From contig JANQFX010000029.1 in the NCBI GenBank assembly GCA_028277725.1, forward strand, positions 1 to 44,766: 44,766 nt of DNA, in the 5' to 3' direction. Both the position numbers and the translations under genes were made by a program. The notes beneath the pieces are model-generated. The model saw nothing but the letters and a program-made list of their open reading frames with translations. It did not search any database and had not been told where the DNA came from. Source of the DNA: Thiohalocapsa sp. (GTDB lineage: Bacteria > Pseudomonadota > Gammaproteobacteria > Chromatiales > Chromatiaceae). Below, one piece after another: positions 7,545 to 18,800 of the stretch. Each line of letters begins with the position of its first letter. Positions within the stretch are counted from its first letter, which is position 1.

Positions 7545-10376
7545 TCAGTCGGCGTTCAATTCAGATTCGGCGTCGCCCTTCGGGCGTGGCGCCATCAGGA
7601 AGGACATGCGGTAGATGCCGGCAAGCACGCGGCGGCTGGTCTGCGCGGGTGGCTTGCCCTTGAGTACATCCCGCCAAACATCCTCGACGAAGTGGCGGGC
7701 AAAGCTCACGTAGGCTTCGCGCAGGCCCTCGCCTTCTCGCAGTTCCTTGCGGGCGATCTTCTGTTTACGCGCGAGGTTGGTGTCGAGCTCGCCAGCGATG
7801 GCCATGGTCAGTGACTCTGTATCCCCTTGGCCCAGCTTCCAGGCGCCAATGGCGGTATCCAGGCTCAGGTTGAAGCACAGTAGCTCCTCATTGGCGGCCG
7901 CGTCATAGCCCGGACGGCGTTGGATCCGCGCCGCCGCGCGGCCCAATTCGACCAAGGGTGCTTCAATGTCGCTCATTAGAGATTCCTCCATCAGTTGCTC
8001 AAATTCCCGCCGGAAACGACCGCTCCGGTCCGGTTGCCCGCCTTTCGCGTCGTCGTGCAGCTGCGCCCAGGCCAGGCAGACCGCGCCCAAGCGCGTCGCC
8101 GGGCGGGCGTAGCGGTCGAACACCTCGAACCCAAGCCCGTTCGTGCTCAGGATCAGATTCGCGGTTTCCAGCCGCTCCAGCGGCGTTGGTATCTGCTCTA
8201 GGCGCAACCGGCCGCCACCGATCAGGTCCGCCAGGCGGCGCGGCATAGCGTCGAAGAAAAAGAAGGCCTGTTCATGACTCGGTAAACCCCGGAAGAGGTG
8301 AATAGGCCGCCCGAGTCGCAGCGCTGCGCGTAACAGCAAACGCAACTGATCGACTTGGTCTACTGTTCGTTCAGGCATTCGCTCGAAGCGAGCGACGCGA
8401 TACCGGTGGCGATAAGCGCCAAAGCCTCGGTAGACCCGCCCCTTGGAGACCTGCTCTCGCGCCAAGTCATAGACGGACAAGCTGCCGAAATCGGCCTCAT
8501 TGGCTAGCGCCAGCGCGGCGAATAGGCCTGTCGTGGACGGCGATGACAGCAAGGTCGGAATGCCATCCGGCTTGCCGCCCGCGGCGGCATGCGCGTACGA
8601 GCGGAGCCGATGCTCGGCGTAGGAGACCGGCGACACCTGCGCTTCTCCCTGCGCCGAGTCGATGTCTTCGAGCCGGCCGTCACGACCGGAAAACGCGGAC
8701 TTCTTGATCTCGTAGAGCTTGTCCGCCGGCGTGACGGTCGCCCCCTGTGTCAGCGGTTGATCGGTGAACAGGCAACGCTTGCTACCGGCGCTATCAAGAT
8801 GCACCGCCCTGCCCGCAAGCGCGTCGGCGAAGTGCCGCACGACCGCATCTACGATCGGCGCACCCTTGCTGTCGATGCTGTCGCGCAGCCCACGTTCGCC
8901 CTCGGGCCCCTCCAGCCAGCGGCACAGCAAACCCTCCTCGCCCCAGACGCGCTCAAGAACCTCGGCATCTTCGCTGGCAACAGCGACGGCCCAAAAGCCC
9001 GTGAACACCTGGCGCGAGATACGATCCGCTAGCGCGGCGATCCATTCCGGACGCTCGACGCCAACCGCCTCCAACAGCTGTTGCTCTCGGCTCTCGTACT
9101 CTGGCAACTCCTTGACCTGCTTATGGTTCAGCAACACCAACAGATGTGCTGCGCGCCGTAGGTGTAGCTGCGCCGCTTCGGGGAGTTCTCCAGGCGATGG
9201 AAACGGCGTGAGGGTCTGACCCGTCGCCTTCGGCCACGCCGGCGATAGTCCGAGCCCGCCGAGCAGTTCGTCCAGGCGCGCGGTATGGGCCTGATCGGCC
9301 AAGGTCGCCTTCACCAGGAACAGCCGACCGAAGTCCCGGTCAGGAGACACCTTCTCCACGTACTCGACCAGGCCCTCGTGGTTTGGTTGCGCGTCGAGCA
9401 ACTCGGGCACCGCTCGCACCGACACGTTGATCCGCAGGTGGAACAGATCCCGAGTCAGCATCCTGCCGAGCCGTTTGATCCCCTCTTGGATGATCGTATC
9501 GGCCTGCTCCGCCGGGATCAGCATCACCAACCGCCCATCCTGATGGACCTCGATCAGCGGCGGCACCTGTGCCAACCGTTCGCTTTGCGCGGACAGGTAC
9601 CGCTGCAGCTCGTCCATCAGGAACGGGTGATGCGGGTCGAACAGATCGATCTTGGCCCAGGACTTGAGGAAATCCGCGGATAGGGCCGCGTCCTTCTGCA
9701 GCCGATCCAGCACGGCGTCGATACCCTCTTTGAGCCAGAGCCCATCCAGCTTGTCCGCGAGGGCAACGTAGCGCATCAGGTGCCGAATGGTGCGCGGTGG
9801 TGCGGTTACCGCAGGACTGCGATGGACCTGACTCGTCTCGGCATGCTCGATCAGCGCCCGAATCTGGTCGGGCTGCAAGGCGAGCTCAGGCCCGACGAAA
9901 TCATCCAGACCATAAGCCGACCAGCGCTCCGCAAGCGGCTCCAACGGCAACGCACTGTCGCGGGTCAGCCCGAGGTCCTTGTCCAAGTCGTGCATGAAGG
10001 CGATGGCTGCCACGGCACGCAGCTCCGAGCGCAGCGCGTCCCGATCCAACTCCAGGTTCGCGGTCAGCGTATCCAAGGCCGCGAAGGTGACGGCCCCGCG
10101 CACCACCGACAGGAGATGGTCCAGCAGCGTGACGTTGGCGCTCGCCGCATAGCTCTGGCGCAGATGTGAGTCAGGAGACCAACCGCCCTTTCCGCTGATG
10201 GTCATCAGCCGGACCGGTCGGACGTCGATGTCCCGCTCGGCATCGACCTTCTTTTGCTTCTGCGCGGACAAGGCGCCCACGCGGTCGGTCAGCACATGCT
10301 TCTCGACCACCTCGCGCATGAAGGCCTCGTAGACGGCCTTCGCAAGTGCAATCGCTTCCTGCCGGGTATCGCTCAT
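7545..10376 (-). CDS. cas10d: Cas10d (Csc3), HD-nuclease large subunit of type I-D
   Basis: The protein has 943 aa. I start at the ATG at 10376 (MSDTRQEAIALAKAVYEAF), which overlaps the cas6 stop in an ATGA arrangement. The frame stays open further upstream, but that part only shadows cas6. An N-terminal HD domain is visible: H87 in NVTLLDHLLS and H129-D130 in AFMHDLDKD, with IEHAETS further on. This is the nuclease that in subtype I-D replaces the HD domain missing from Cas3'. No GGDD cyclase motif is evident, as expected for Cas10d. Together with csc2, csc1 and Cas6 it makes the effector complex. The HD ligands look intact, in contrast to the broken helicase. Confidence 0.93.
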   Translation of the reverse strand: MSDTRQEAIALAKAVYEAFMREVVEKHVLTDRVGALSAQKQKKVDAERDIDVRPVRLMTISGKGGWSPDSHLRQSYAASANVTLLDHLLSVVRGAVTFAALDTLTANLELDRDALRSELRAVAAIAFMHDLDKDLGLTRDSALPLEPLAERWSAYGLDDFVGPELALQPDQIRALIEHAETSQVHRSPAVTAPPRTIRHLMRYVALADKLDGLWLKEGIDAVLDRLQKDAALSADFLKSWAKIDLFDPHHPFLMDELQRYLSAQSERLAQVPPLIEVHQDGRLVMLIPAEQADTIIQEGIKRLGRMLTRDLFHLRINVSVRAVPELLDAQPNHEGLVEYVEKVSPDRDFGRLFLVKATLADQAHTARLDELLGGLGLSPAWPKATGQTLTPFPSPGELPEAAQLHLRRAAHLLVLLNHKQVKELPEYESREQQLLEAVGVERPEWIAALADRISRQVFTGFWAVAVASEDAEVLERVWGEEGLLCRWLEGPEGERGLRDSIDSKGAPIVDAVVRHFADALAGRAVHLDSAGSKRCLFTDQPLTQGATVTPADKLYEIKKSAFSGRDGRLEDIDSAQGEAQVSPVSYAEHRLRSYAHAAAGGKPDGIPTLLSSPSTTGLFAALALANEADFGSLSVYDLAREQVSKGRVYRGFGAYRHRYRVARFERMPERTVDQVDQLRLLLRAALRLGRPIHLFRGLPSHEQAFFFFDAMPRRLADLIGGGRLRLEQIPTPLERLETANLILSTNGLGFEVFDRYARPATRLGAVCLAWAQLHDDAKGGQPDRSGRFRREFEQLMEESLMSDIEAPLVELGRAAARIQRRPGYDAAANEELLCFNLSLDTAIGAWKLGQGDTESLTMAIAGELDTNLARKQKIARKELREGEGLREAYVSFARHFVEDVWRDVLKGKPPAQTSRRVLAGIYRMSFLMAPRPKGDAESELNAD

Positions 10377-11101
10377 CGTCCAACTCCCTGTTCCGCCAGT
10401 CCGAGGCAGCCGAAGCCGTTGCGGGTCTTCTCGCCGAGGCCGGCGTACCAGGCCAACAGCAAGTCCTCTCGGCTGCCGGCCAGCACCAGCGGCGCCTGCA
10501 TGCCGATGACGAACGCGGCACGCCCGTTGCGCAGGCGTTTCGTGCTCACCAGCACCGAGTGTTTCGGGTTGGCGCGTAGATACAGGCTGTCCGGCTGCAC
10601 AGTCAGTGTCACCGAACGGCCCGCGATCTTGCTGAGCCTGGCATTGGCCACCGCGGCCAGGTCGACCTGATCCAGCTGCGTGAGCCAACGCTTCTGCTTG
10701 GCGCCCGGCTCGCTGATGGCGATGGGCGAGAGGGCCAGCACCCCCAACATGCCCGGGTCGGTACAAACCGGCGGCGGCTCAAGGGCAACGGATGCGGTGG
10801 AGAAGTCCAGGAGCTCGCCGGTGGAGGCCCGGGCGTAACGCACGGCACTCGGTTCAAGCGCCGTTAGGTAGGGGGCCAGCACTGAGCTCGGTGTGGAGAT
10901 AACCAGCCCGTGTACCTGGCCTTCTTGCGCTCGGTGGTAACCGAGGGCCGCGAAGGTCCAGGCCTCGGCTCCGGCGCCGATCACCTGCTCCGGCGTTGCA
11001 CCGGCCGCGATCAGCGCGTTGACGATGGCGTCGTGCAGCAGGTCCTGATGCTGATAGGTGGCCCACTGCCTGCGCGGCAGCGAAAGTCGAATCCGATTCA
11101 T
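10373..11101 (-). CDS. cas6: CRISPR pre-crRNA endoribonuclease Cas6 (type I-D)
   Basis: This 242-aa Cas6-family protein has the signature glycine-rich C-terminal motif, GLGEKTRNGFGCLGL at about 221-235. Candidate catalytic histidines are H18 and H23 in the N-terminal ferredoxin-like domain. It cuts the repeat transcript at the foot of the stem-loop. It is the first gene of the minus-strand cas operon and starts 71 bp from the divergent WYL regulator. The downstream cas10d start overlaps its stop codon. Confidence 0.92.
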   Translation of the reverse strand: MNRIRLSLPRRQWATYQHQDLLHDAIVNALIAAGATPEQVIGAGAEAWTFAALGYHRAQEGQVHGLVISTPSSVLAPYLTALEPSAVRYARASTGELLDFSTASVALEPPPVCTDPGMLGVLALSPIAISEPGAKQKRWLTQLDQVDLAAVANARLSKIAGRSVTLTVQPDSLYLRANPKHSVLVSTKRLRNGRAAFVIGMQAPLVLAGSREDLLLAWYAGLGEKTRNGFGCLGLAEQGVGR

Positions 11102-11126
11102 GGCGTCCTCGCTACGGTGATTCGGC

Positions 11127-11147
11127 CTACACTGTAGACTAGTGTGG
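11127..11147. promoter_or_regulatory. Palindromic operator candidate between cas6 and WYL gene
   Basis: CTACACT (11127-11133) and AGTGTGG (11141-11147) form an inverted repeat with six of seven pairs matching and a 7-nt spacer. It sits in the middle of the 71-bp divergent intergenic region. TACACT/TAGACT on one strand and TACAGT on the other could serve as -10 elements. WYL repressors next to defence operons typically bind such palindromes; binding here is inferred. Confidence 0.5.
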
Positions 11148-11172
11148 CGACCTAAACGAGGTAGAAACTGTC

Positions 11173-12021
11173 ATGAAAAATGACACACTCAGGCGATTCG
11201 CTTTCATCGAAGCGCGCCTGCTTTGGGCTGGAGGTGTCACCGCAAGAGAGCTCGCGGATACCTTCGGCATCGCACGCCAGAACGCCCAGCAGAGCATCAA
11301 GACCTACGACGAGCTGCATCCGGGCCAACTGCAGCACGACAGGCGGCGCCGTCGCCAGGTACCGACCGAGAGCTTCAGGCCTGAGTACGTGCGTGCAGGT
11401 GTCAATTGCTTCCTCGACTACCAACGCGCTGCGAGCTACACGGCGCACTTCTACGACGAACCGGGCTGGTCCGATCTTCCCTTCACCGATGCCGACGCCC
11501 TCGCCCGCCCCGTCTACGACCAGAATGCAGTCCGGACTGCGCTCACTGCCCTGCGCCGCCGCTCCGTCGTCGTCATCGGCTACTGGGCCAAGTCCGGCGC
11601 CCGCACCCGGCGCATCTCACCGCACCATCTCGTCCACGCCGACGAGCGTTACCACCTCCGCGCCTACTGTCACGAGACGCAGAAGTTCCGCGACTTCAAC
11701 CTCGCGCGCATCGTCACTGCAGAACCTTCCGAAGCAGAATGGGTACCGGACACGACCGACCGCGACTGGCATCGACGCACTGCTCTGGTGTTCCAGATCA
11801 ACCCCGAACTGCCGCCCGACGCGCGCGCCGCACTACGGCAAGACCACTTCACCCAAGACGAAGAACACCTGACCATCCCCGGCGTGCGCGAAGCGATCGC
11901 GTTCTATGTCCGGAGGCGGTTCCTGCGCTTTGATCAGCAGTTCAGGCAACCGCTCTGGCATGAGGTCGCCGCCCAGCCGACCAACGAGTTCGCGCAACGA
12001 CCCGCCGTCAACATGGGATGA
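11173..12021 (+). CDS. WYL-domain transcriptional regulator
   Basis: The protein has 282 aa. Residues 1-60 form a winged-helix DNA-binding domain (GGVTARELADTFGIARQNAQQSI). The middle is a WYL domain with the typical end YHLRAYCHETQKFRDFNLARIV, and the C-terminal WCX-like part contains FYVRRRFLRFDQQF. GAGGT lies about ten bases upstream of the ATG. It is divergent from the cas operon with a palindrome between them, as seen for WYL repressors of the CapW/BrxR kind. A WYL protein has been reported as a negative regulator of a subtype I-D locus in Synechocystis. A role in controlling this cas operon is therefore likely but inferred. Confidence 0.9.
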   Translation: MKNDTLRRFAFIEARLLWAGGVTARELADTFGIARQNAQQSIKTYDELHPGQLQHDRRRRRQVPTESFRPEYVRAGVNCFLDYQRAASYTAHFYDEPGWSDLPFTDADALARPVYDQNAVRTALTALRRRSVVVIGYWAKSGARTRRISPHHLVHADERYHLRAYCHETQKFRDFNLARIVTAEPSEAEWVPDTTDRDWHRRTALVFQINPELPPDARAALRQDHFTQDEEHLTIPGVREAIAFYVRRRFLRFDQQFRQPLWHEVAAQPTNEFAQRPAVNMG

Positions 12022-12181
12022 ATGCGAAAACCGATGAGCAGGCACCTGGTTGACTTTCCGCATGTTTTGAAGCCGATTTCGCGTGCCCTGGTGTTGTCTC
12101 TCACACGCTGACCAACAAACTACCGGCGGAACACAAACGGTTTCTGCCACCGGTGAGCTACCAGAGCGATGTGATGGCTAC

Positions 12182-12500
12182 GAAGCCACATTGGCGGCGA
12201 TTTGCCCCAGGCCGGCGACGCGGCAGAAGCCAGGCTTGTCGGTGAAGGCGTGGTCGGCATCGGCGATGCGCAGCTGGTGCCCGTGCCTCAGGACGCTCTA
12301 GGCGCGCTCGTGGGTGATTTCGTTGACCGCGTCGACGAACAGCACGCGACCCCGGAGTTCGGGCGGCTTGCTCGCGGGACAGATGACGACGCAAGCCTCC
12401 ACCAGCGAGTTGAGGAACAGGTTCGGCCCCGGGCCCGGCACGCAGTCGAACCGGTCCGGCTTGATGAGCCTCTTCCGGTCGAATCTGAGCCCTTGGTCTC
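12182..12500 (-). pseudogene. hsdM (type I DNA methyltransferase) C-terminal relic
   Basis: Reading the minus strand from about 12490, LIKPDRFDCVPGPGPNLF then VEACVVICPASKPPELRGRV and LFVDAVNEITHERA match the region after the catalytic domain of HsdM proteins (GPNLFYNSPMEAC, RRGKVLFINA). A TAG stop at about 12300 interrupts it. The same frame then continues with HGHQLRIADADHAFTDKPGF and CRVAGLGQIAAN, which matches the C-terminal HsdM segment. There are no N-terminal or target-recognition neighbours. This is a dead fragment of a restriction-modification system beside the CRISPR locus. Confidence 0.72.
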
Positions 12501-12720
12501 GATGTGGAACTGCAGGTTGGGGTAAATTGGAAACAATGGGGAGTGACCCGACGGTTGCGGACGTCCCCGAGCTGTACAACGCACCTGCCGACCGAGGCAG
12601 TGACCGTTCGGGTCTGACCCACCGGGCTTGCGCTTCCCAGCCCAGATCCCCGCTCCGTCGCCGATGCCGTACGCGAGACCCCCTTTGCGCGACGGCGATG
12701 CACAGCAGCGGGAGATGACA

Positions 12721-12891
12721 ATGAGCTATCAAGCACTTTGGTTCGGTTGCATGACCAGCAGCGCATTCTTCTATGGCGTTGGGCTGGGCCTACTGATGTC
12801 GCCGCCGATCACCTGGGGCATAGGGCCCCATGCCGCACAGACGGCGGCGGATGCGAAGGACGTGCCGCGCAGGAACGCGCTGGTGGGTTGA
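12721..12891 (+). CDS. Small hypothetical protein with hydrophobic segment
   Basis: A 56-aa ORF starts MSYQALWFGCMTSSAFFYGV, with a GGGAG-like ribosome binding site just ahead and an alternative ATG two codons earlier. Residues about 11-35 are hydrophobic, which could be one membrane helix. The tail is polar. I do not recognise the family. It lies between the hsdM relic and the FIST gene, on the opposite strand to both. It may be spurious. Confidence 0.3.
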   Translation: MSYQALWFGCMTSSAFFYGVGLGLLMSPPITWGIGPHAAQTAADAKDVPRRNALVG

Positions 12892-12992
12892 ACAGAGTGA
12901 CTATTCCGCGTCGTTGTGCCTCGCTGGATGCCCCGCGGGACGCACCCTGACGACCGTCCAACTGCTGCATCTTAGGTTGAAGAATCGGTGTG

Positions 12993-13018
12993 GGGTCGGG
13001 CTGACGGCAACCCGACCC
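12993..13018. terminator. Hairpin between small ORF and FIST gene
   Basis: GGGTCGGG (12993-13000) and CCCGACCC (13011-13018) form an 8-bp perfect stem with a 10-nt loop, 30 nt past the FIST stop. There is no T-tract, so it is a terminator-like structure rather than a classical intrinsic terminator. The remainder of 12892-13047 shows nothing else. Confidence 0.45.
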
Positions 13019-13047
13019 ACGCCACGATCTGCGGAGCCCAGGAGGGC

Positions 13048-14178
13048 TCAGGTGAACAGGATCAGGACACCGGTGTAGCCGTAGAGGCGATCGCGAAAGA
13101 TCTCGCCGTTGGCGTAGAAGCCGATCAGCGGGAAGTCGCCGAGCTGATCGCGGATCAGGGCCAGCTCTTCGGACTCATCACCGAAGAGATTGGCGCCGCG
13201 ACCCAGGCAGGAGACATAGACTCCGCCCCTGGGCAGGCCCTTGAGGCGCGAGCGCAGGTGCGCGAGCATGCGGGCGAGGTCTTCCCGCGCGGCGGCTTCA
13301 TCGCGCCGACAGAACATCAGCTCCTGGCCCTCTTCGACCAGGTCGCCGATGGCGATCAGGTTCTGCGTGGTGTCGATGCCGACAAGGTTGCGCACCAGGT
13401 AGTCGCCCGTGTCGGACCCTTGGATGGGCAAACCGGCGAAGATGATGCCGCCAACCCGGGCGAGGTCCGCCGCCAGCTCCTCGCCGACGTCCTCCTTGAA
13501 CACGTCCAGGGCCGGGCGCCCGTCCAGGGCGACCAGGATGTTGCGCTGGGACTCGGTGATGACGCGGTGCGGGCCGATGGGCGAGCAGCCCTGGCTGAGG
13601 TTGGTCTGGATGCCGACTGCTTCGGTTAGCATGACCCCACTGACACCGCCCGAGGTGACGCCATCGGCGATGGTCCGGGCATCGCCGTGGGCGCTGGCGA
13701 GGCCGCCCACCAGGAACCCCGTCGCGGTGCGCGCGGCGAGTTGCTCGATGAGGCTTTCGGTTTCGCTGTTCGAGGGATCGCCGTGCACCAGGCCGAGGAA
13801 GGGCTCCGCGTTGCCGAGCCACGCCTCCTGGAGGGCATCGTACTCCGCCAGGTCGTCGGTGACGCTGGTGAAGACACGGAAGGAGTCGTCCGGCAGTTCT
13901 GCGATCATTGCCGCAATGGCGGGCTGCTCGTAGGTCTCGATGCCGGTTGCGCAGATGCCGATGCCGACGGCCCCCACCCAGTGCGTAACACCGCTGGCAT
14001 CGCGCAGCGAGCGCAGTACCTCGTCCAGATGCGGGGTCAGCGGATCGGTTGCGTAGACGAAGCCGAGCCGGCTCAGTCCTGGCTCCGGCGCGGGCAGGTC
14101 GGCCAAAGGCTCCATGATCTGCGCCAGGGCCTCGCGCCAATCGTCGGCGGCGGCATGGGCATAGGGGAAGGAGTGCAT
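13048..14178 (-). CDS. FIST-domain sensor protein
   Basis: The protein has 376 aa, with the start chosen at MHSFPYAHAAADDW because AGAGGAAC precedes it; the longer frame upstream has no family resemblance. It contains the FIST N domain (VGAVGIGICATGIE, GLVHGDPSN, FLVGGLASAHG) and the FIST C domain (GGVYVSCLGRGANLFGDESEE; FPLIGFYANGEIF). FIST domains are proposed to bind small ligands such as amino acids in signal transduction. No fused kinase or chemotaxis domain is present, so it would act as a stand-alone cytoplasmic protein. Its partner is unknown. It is co-oriented with parE, 106 bp downstream. Confidence 0.88.
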   Translation of the reverse strand: MHSFPYAHAAADDWREALAQIMEPLADLPAPEPGLSRLGFVYATDPLTPHLDEVLRSLRDASGVTHWVGAVGIGICATGIETYEQPAIAAMIAELPDDSFRVFTSVTDDLAEYDALQEAWLGNAEPFLGLVHGDPSNSETESLIEQLAARTATGFLVGGLASAHGDARTIADGVTSGGVSGVMLTEAVGIQTNLSQGCSPIGPHRVITESQRNILVALDGRPALDVFKEDVGEELAADLARVGGIIFAGLPIQGSDTGDYLVRNLVGIDTTQNLIAIGDLVEEGQELMFCRRDEAAAREDLARMLAHLRSRLKGLPRGGVYVSCLGRGANLFGDESEELALIRDQLGDFPLIGFYANGEIFRDRLYGYTGVLILFT

Positions 14179-14284
14179 CCGGGTTCCTCTGGTGGTCGGC
14201 GGGTGACGGCGGGCCGGGGCAGTTGATTCGGAACAGCGCCCCTGTCGGGGCTTTGGTTCGGCGGCGGTGGCGACTGGTGCGGGA

Positions 14285-16594
<2,310 letters not shown>

Positions 16595-16702
16595 TTATCG
16601 CCCGCGGCATCCTTTGGGGAACCGCGCGCTCGACAACGGAAGCTGGATGACCCGACCGGGCACCGCGCCGCCGCCCCGAGAACAGTATCTGCCGACCACG
16701 CT

Positions 16703-17590
16703 ATGGACCCTTTGATCCCCTTCGTCTCGCAATGCGCCGAGCGCGTCGAGCAGGTGCTCGGTGCCAGCCTGCCCGCCGAGGAGGCCGAGCCGCGGCGCAT
16801 GCACCAGGCCATGCGCTATGCCGTGCTCGGCGCCGGCAAGCGCGTGCGCCCCACCCTGGTCTATGCCGCTGGCCTCGCCACCGACGTGCCCTGGGAGCGT
16901 CTCGACGCCCCGGCGGCGGCGCTGGAGCTGATCCACGCCTACTCCCTGGTGCACGACGACATGCCGGCGCTGGACGACGACGACCTGCGCCGTGGGCGCC
17001 CCACCTGCCACCGCGCCTTCGACGAGGCCACGGCGCTGCTGGCCGGGGACGCCCTGCAGACACTCGCCTTCGACGTCCTGGCGCGGGACAGGCACAGCGA
17101 CAGCGCCACGCGCTTGCGCATGGTCCGCGAGCTGGCACAGGCCAGCGGCTCCCTCGGCATGGTCGGCGGCCAGGCCCTGGATCTCGCCTCGGAGGGCCTG
17201 GAGCTGGACCTGCCGGCGCTCGAGAACATCCACAGGCACAAGACCGGCGCCCTGATCCGCGCCAGCGTCAGGATGGCCGCGCTGACCGCCGACGACCTCG
17301 CCGCTGACCGCGCGACCGCACTCGACGACTACGCGACCCGCATCGGGCTCGCCTTCCAGGTGCAGGACGACCTGCTCGACGTGGAGGGCGAGACCGAGAT
17401 CATCGGCAAGGCCAAGGGCGCCGACGCGGCCCACGACAAGGCGACCTATCCGTCGCTGCTCGGACTCGAAAAGGCACACGCCACCGCCGAACGGCTGGTG
17501 GACGAGGCCATCACGGCGCTGGAGCACTTCGACGACGGCGCCGACCCGCTGCGCTGGATCGCGCGCTACATCATCGACCGCGATCGCTGA
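16703..17590 (+). CDS. ispA: Farnesyl diphosphate synthase (class II polyprenyl synthase)
   Basis: This 295-aa protein condenses IPP with DMAPP and GPP to make farnesyl diphosphate for quinones, undecaprenyl phosphate and carotenoids. Visible motifs are the isoprenyl-binding GAGKRVRPTLVYAAG, the first aspartate-rich motif LVHDDMPALDDDDLRRGRP, KTGALIRASVRM, and the second aspartate-rich motif QVQDDLLDVEG. The insertion in the first Asp motif fits the bacterial IspA type. The gene commonly precedes dxs. Here the next gene is folE2 and no dxs is present. Confidence 0.95.
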   Translation: MDPLIPFVSQCAERVEQVLGASLPAEEAEPRRMHQAMRYAVLGAGKRVRPTLVYAAGLATDVPWERLDAPAAALELIHAYSLVHDDMPALDDDDLRRGRPTCHRAFDEATALLAGDALQTLAFDVLARDRHSDSATRLRMVRELAQASGSLGMVGGQALDLASEGLELDLPALENIHRHKTGALIRASVRMAALTADDLAADRATALDDYATRIGLAFQVQDDLLDVEGETEIIGKAKGADAAHDKATYPSLLGLEKAHATAERLVDEAITALEHFDDGADPLRWIARYIIDRDR

Positions 17591-17928
17591 GTCGGGCCCT
17601 GCTCCACCGCGGGCACCGGCAGGGCTTCCGGCAAACGCGCCGCAAACCGATCGCCGCAGGCTGGATTGAGCGTGCGACACCCAGGTCTCCAAGGCCCACA
17701 GGGAGCCCGCCGAGCCGCGAACGGAAACGCGGGGTGGGGGCCGAGGGCCACGTCAAACCACGCGCAGGCAGCGGTTTGCCCCGCCTTGGTTGATCCCCGA
17801 TAATCCCTGACCCTTTAAGTCCTGGGCCGGCGGGACAATGTCCAGAGGACTTTGAGGCTGTCGCGCCGCGGCCAAAGACTCGACGCCCGCCGTCGGCGCG
17901 CCATCACCAGTCATCTGAGGAAGTCTCC
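17591..17928 (+). promoter_or_regulatory. 338-bp gap ispA-folE2 with candidate folE2 promoter
   Basis: No gene is visible here. A possible promoter is TTGCCC (17776-17781) and GATAAT (17799-17804) with a 17-bp spacer, leaving about 120 nt of leader before folE2. No Zur-like palindrome was recognised, though folE2 is often zinc-controlled. A dxs gene often occupies this position in relatives. Confidence 0.4.
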
Positions 17929-18762
17929 ATGGACCCACGGGTCTCAACCGCCACCGCGGCAGACGGTATCGCCGACGTCCAAGCAAGTGCAGACAGCCGC
18001 AAGATCGCCATCGACAAGGTGGGCATCAAGGACATCCGCCACCCGGTCAACATCAAGGACAAGAGCGGCCACGAGCATCACACGGTGGCGACGTTCAACA
18101 TGTTCGTGTTCCTGCCGCACAACTTCAAAGGAACGCACATGTCGCGCTTCGTGGCCATCCTGAACGGTCACGAGGACGAGATCGGCGTCGGCACCTTCAA
18201 GCAGATGCTGTCCGAAATGGCCGAGCGACTGGAGTCGGAAGCCGGTCACATCGAGATGCGCTTCCCGTTCTTCGTCAAGAAGCAGGCCCCCGTCACCGGC
18301 GTTCCCAGCCTCATGGACTACGACGTGACCCTGATCGGCGAAATCGCCAACGGCAAGCCCCAGCTGTCCATCCGGGCCGTAGTGCCGGTGACTAGCCTCT
18401 GCCCCTGCTCCAAGGAGATCTCGGACTACGGCGCCCACAACCAGCGCTCGCACATCACCGTGACCGCGCGCACCCGTGGCTTCCTGTGGATCGAGGAACT
18501 CATCGAGATGGTCGAGGCCGAGGCCTCCTGCGAGTTGTTCGGGCTGCTCAAACGCCCGGACGAGAAGTACGTCACCGAGCGCGCCTACGACAACCCCAAG
18601 TTCGTGGAGGACACGGTGCGTGACGTCGCCCGTCGCCTCAACGACGACGAACGCATCAGTGCCTATGTGGTTGAGGCCGAGAACTTCGAGTCCATCCACA
18701 ACCACTCCGCCTACGCGCTGATCGAGCGGGATAAGGAACAGGGGCCTCGGCCCGGCGACTGA
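17929..18762 (+). CDS. folE2: GTP cyclohydrolase FolE2 (GCYH-IB)
   Basis: This 277-aa enzyme converts GTP to dihydroneopterin triphosphate, the first step of folate and related pterin synthesis. FolE2 is the metal-promiscuous form often used when zinc is scarce. Diagnostic segments are [20 protein letters not shown], with the active-site Cys and the SHI motif, plus [19 protein letters not shown] and [13 protein letters not shown] near the end. The start is ATG 17929, with GAGGAA upstream. It lies 38 bp before the RiPP cyclase gene in the same orientation. A shared transcript is possible but not required. Confidence 0.95.
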   Translation: MDPRVSTATAADGIADVQASADSRKIAIDKVGIKDIRHPVNIKDKSGHEHHTVATFNMFVFLPHNFKGTHMSRFVAILNGHEDEIGVGTFKQMLSEMAERLESEAGHIEMRFPFFVKKQAPVTGVPSLMDYDVTLIGEIANGKPQLSIRAVVPVTSLCPCSKEISDYGAHNQRSHITVTARTRGFLWIEELIEMVEAEASCELFGLLKRPDEKYVTERAYDNPKFVEDTVRDVARRLNDDERISAYVVEAENFESIHNHSAYALIERDKEQGPRPGD

Positions 18763-18800
18763 AACCCGGTCCGCATCACACCCGGACTTCTATTCGGCCC

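Noticed and set aside
10377..10766. N-terminal extension of cas10d by 130 codons
   Set aside because: It lies wholly within cas6 in another frame, has low-complexity composition and no similarity; the ATGA overlap start at 10376 is natural.
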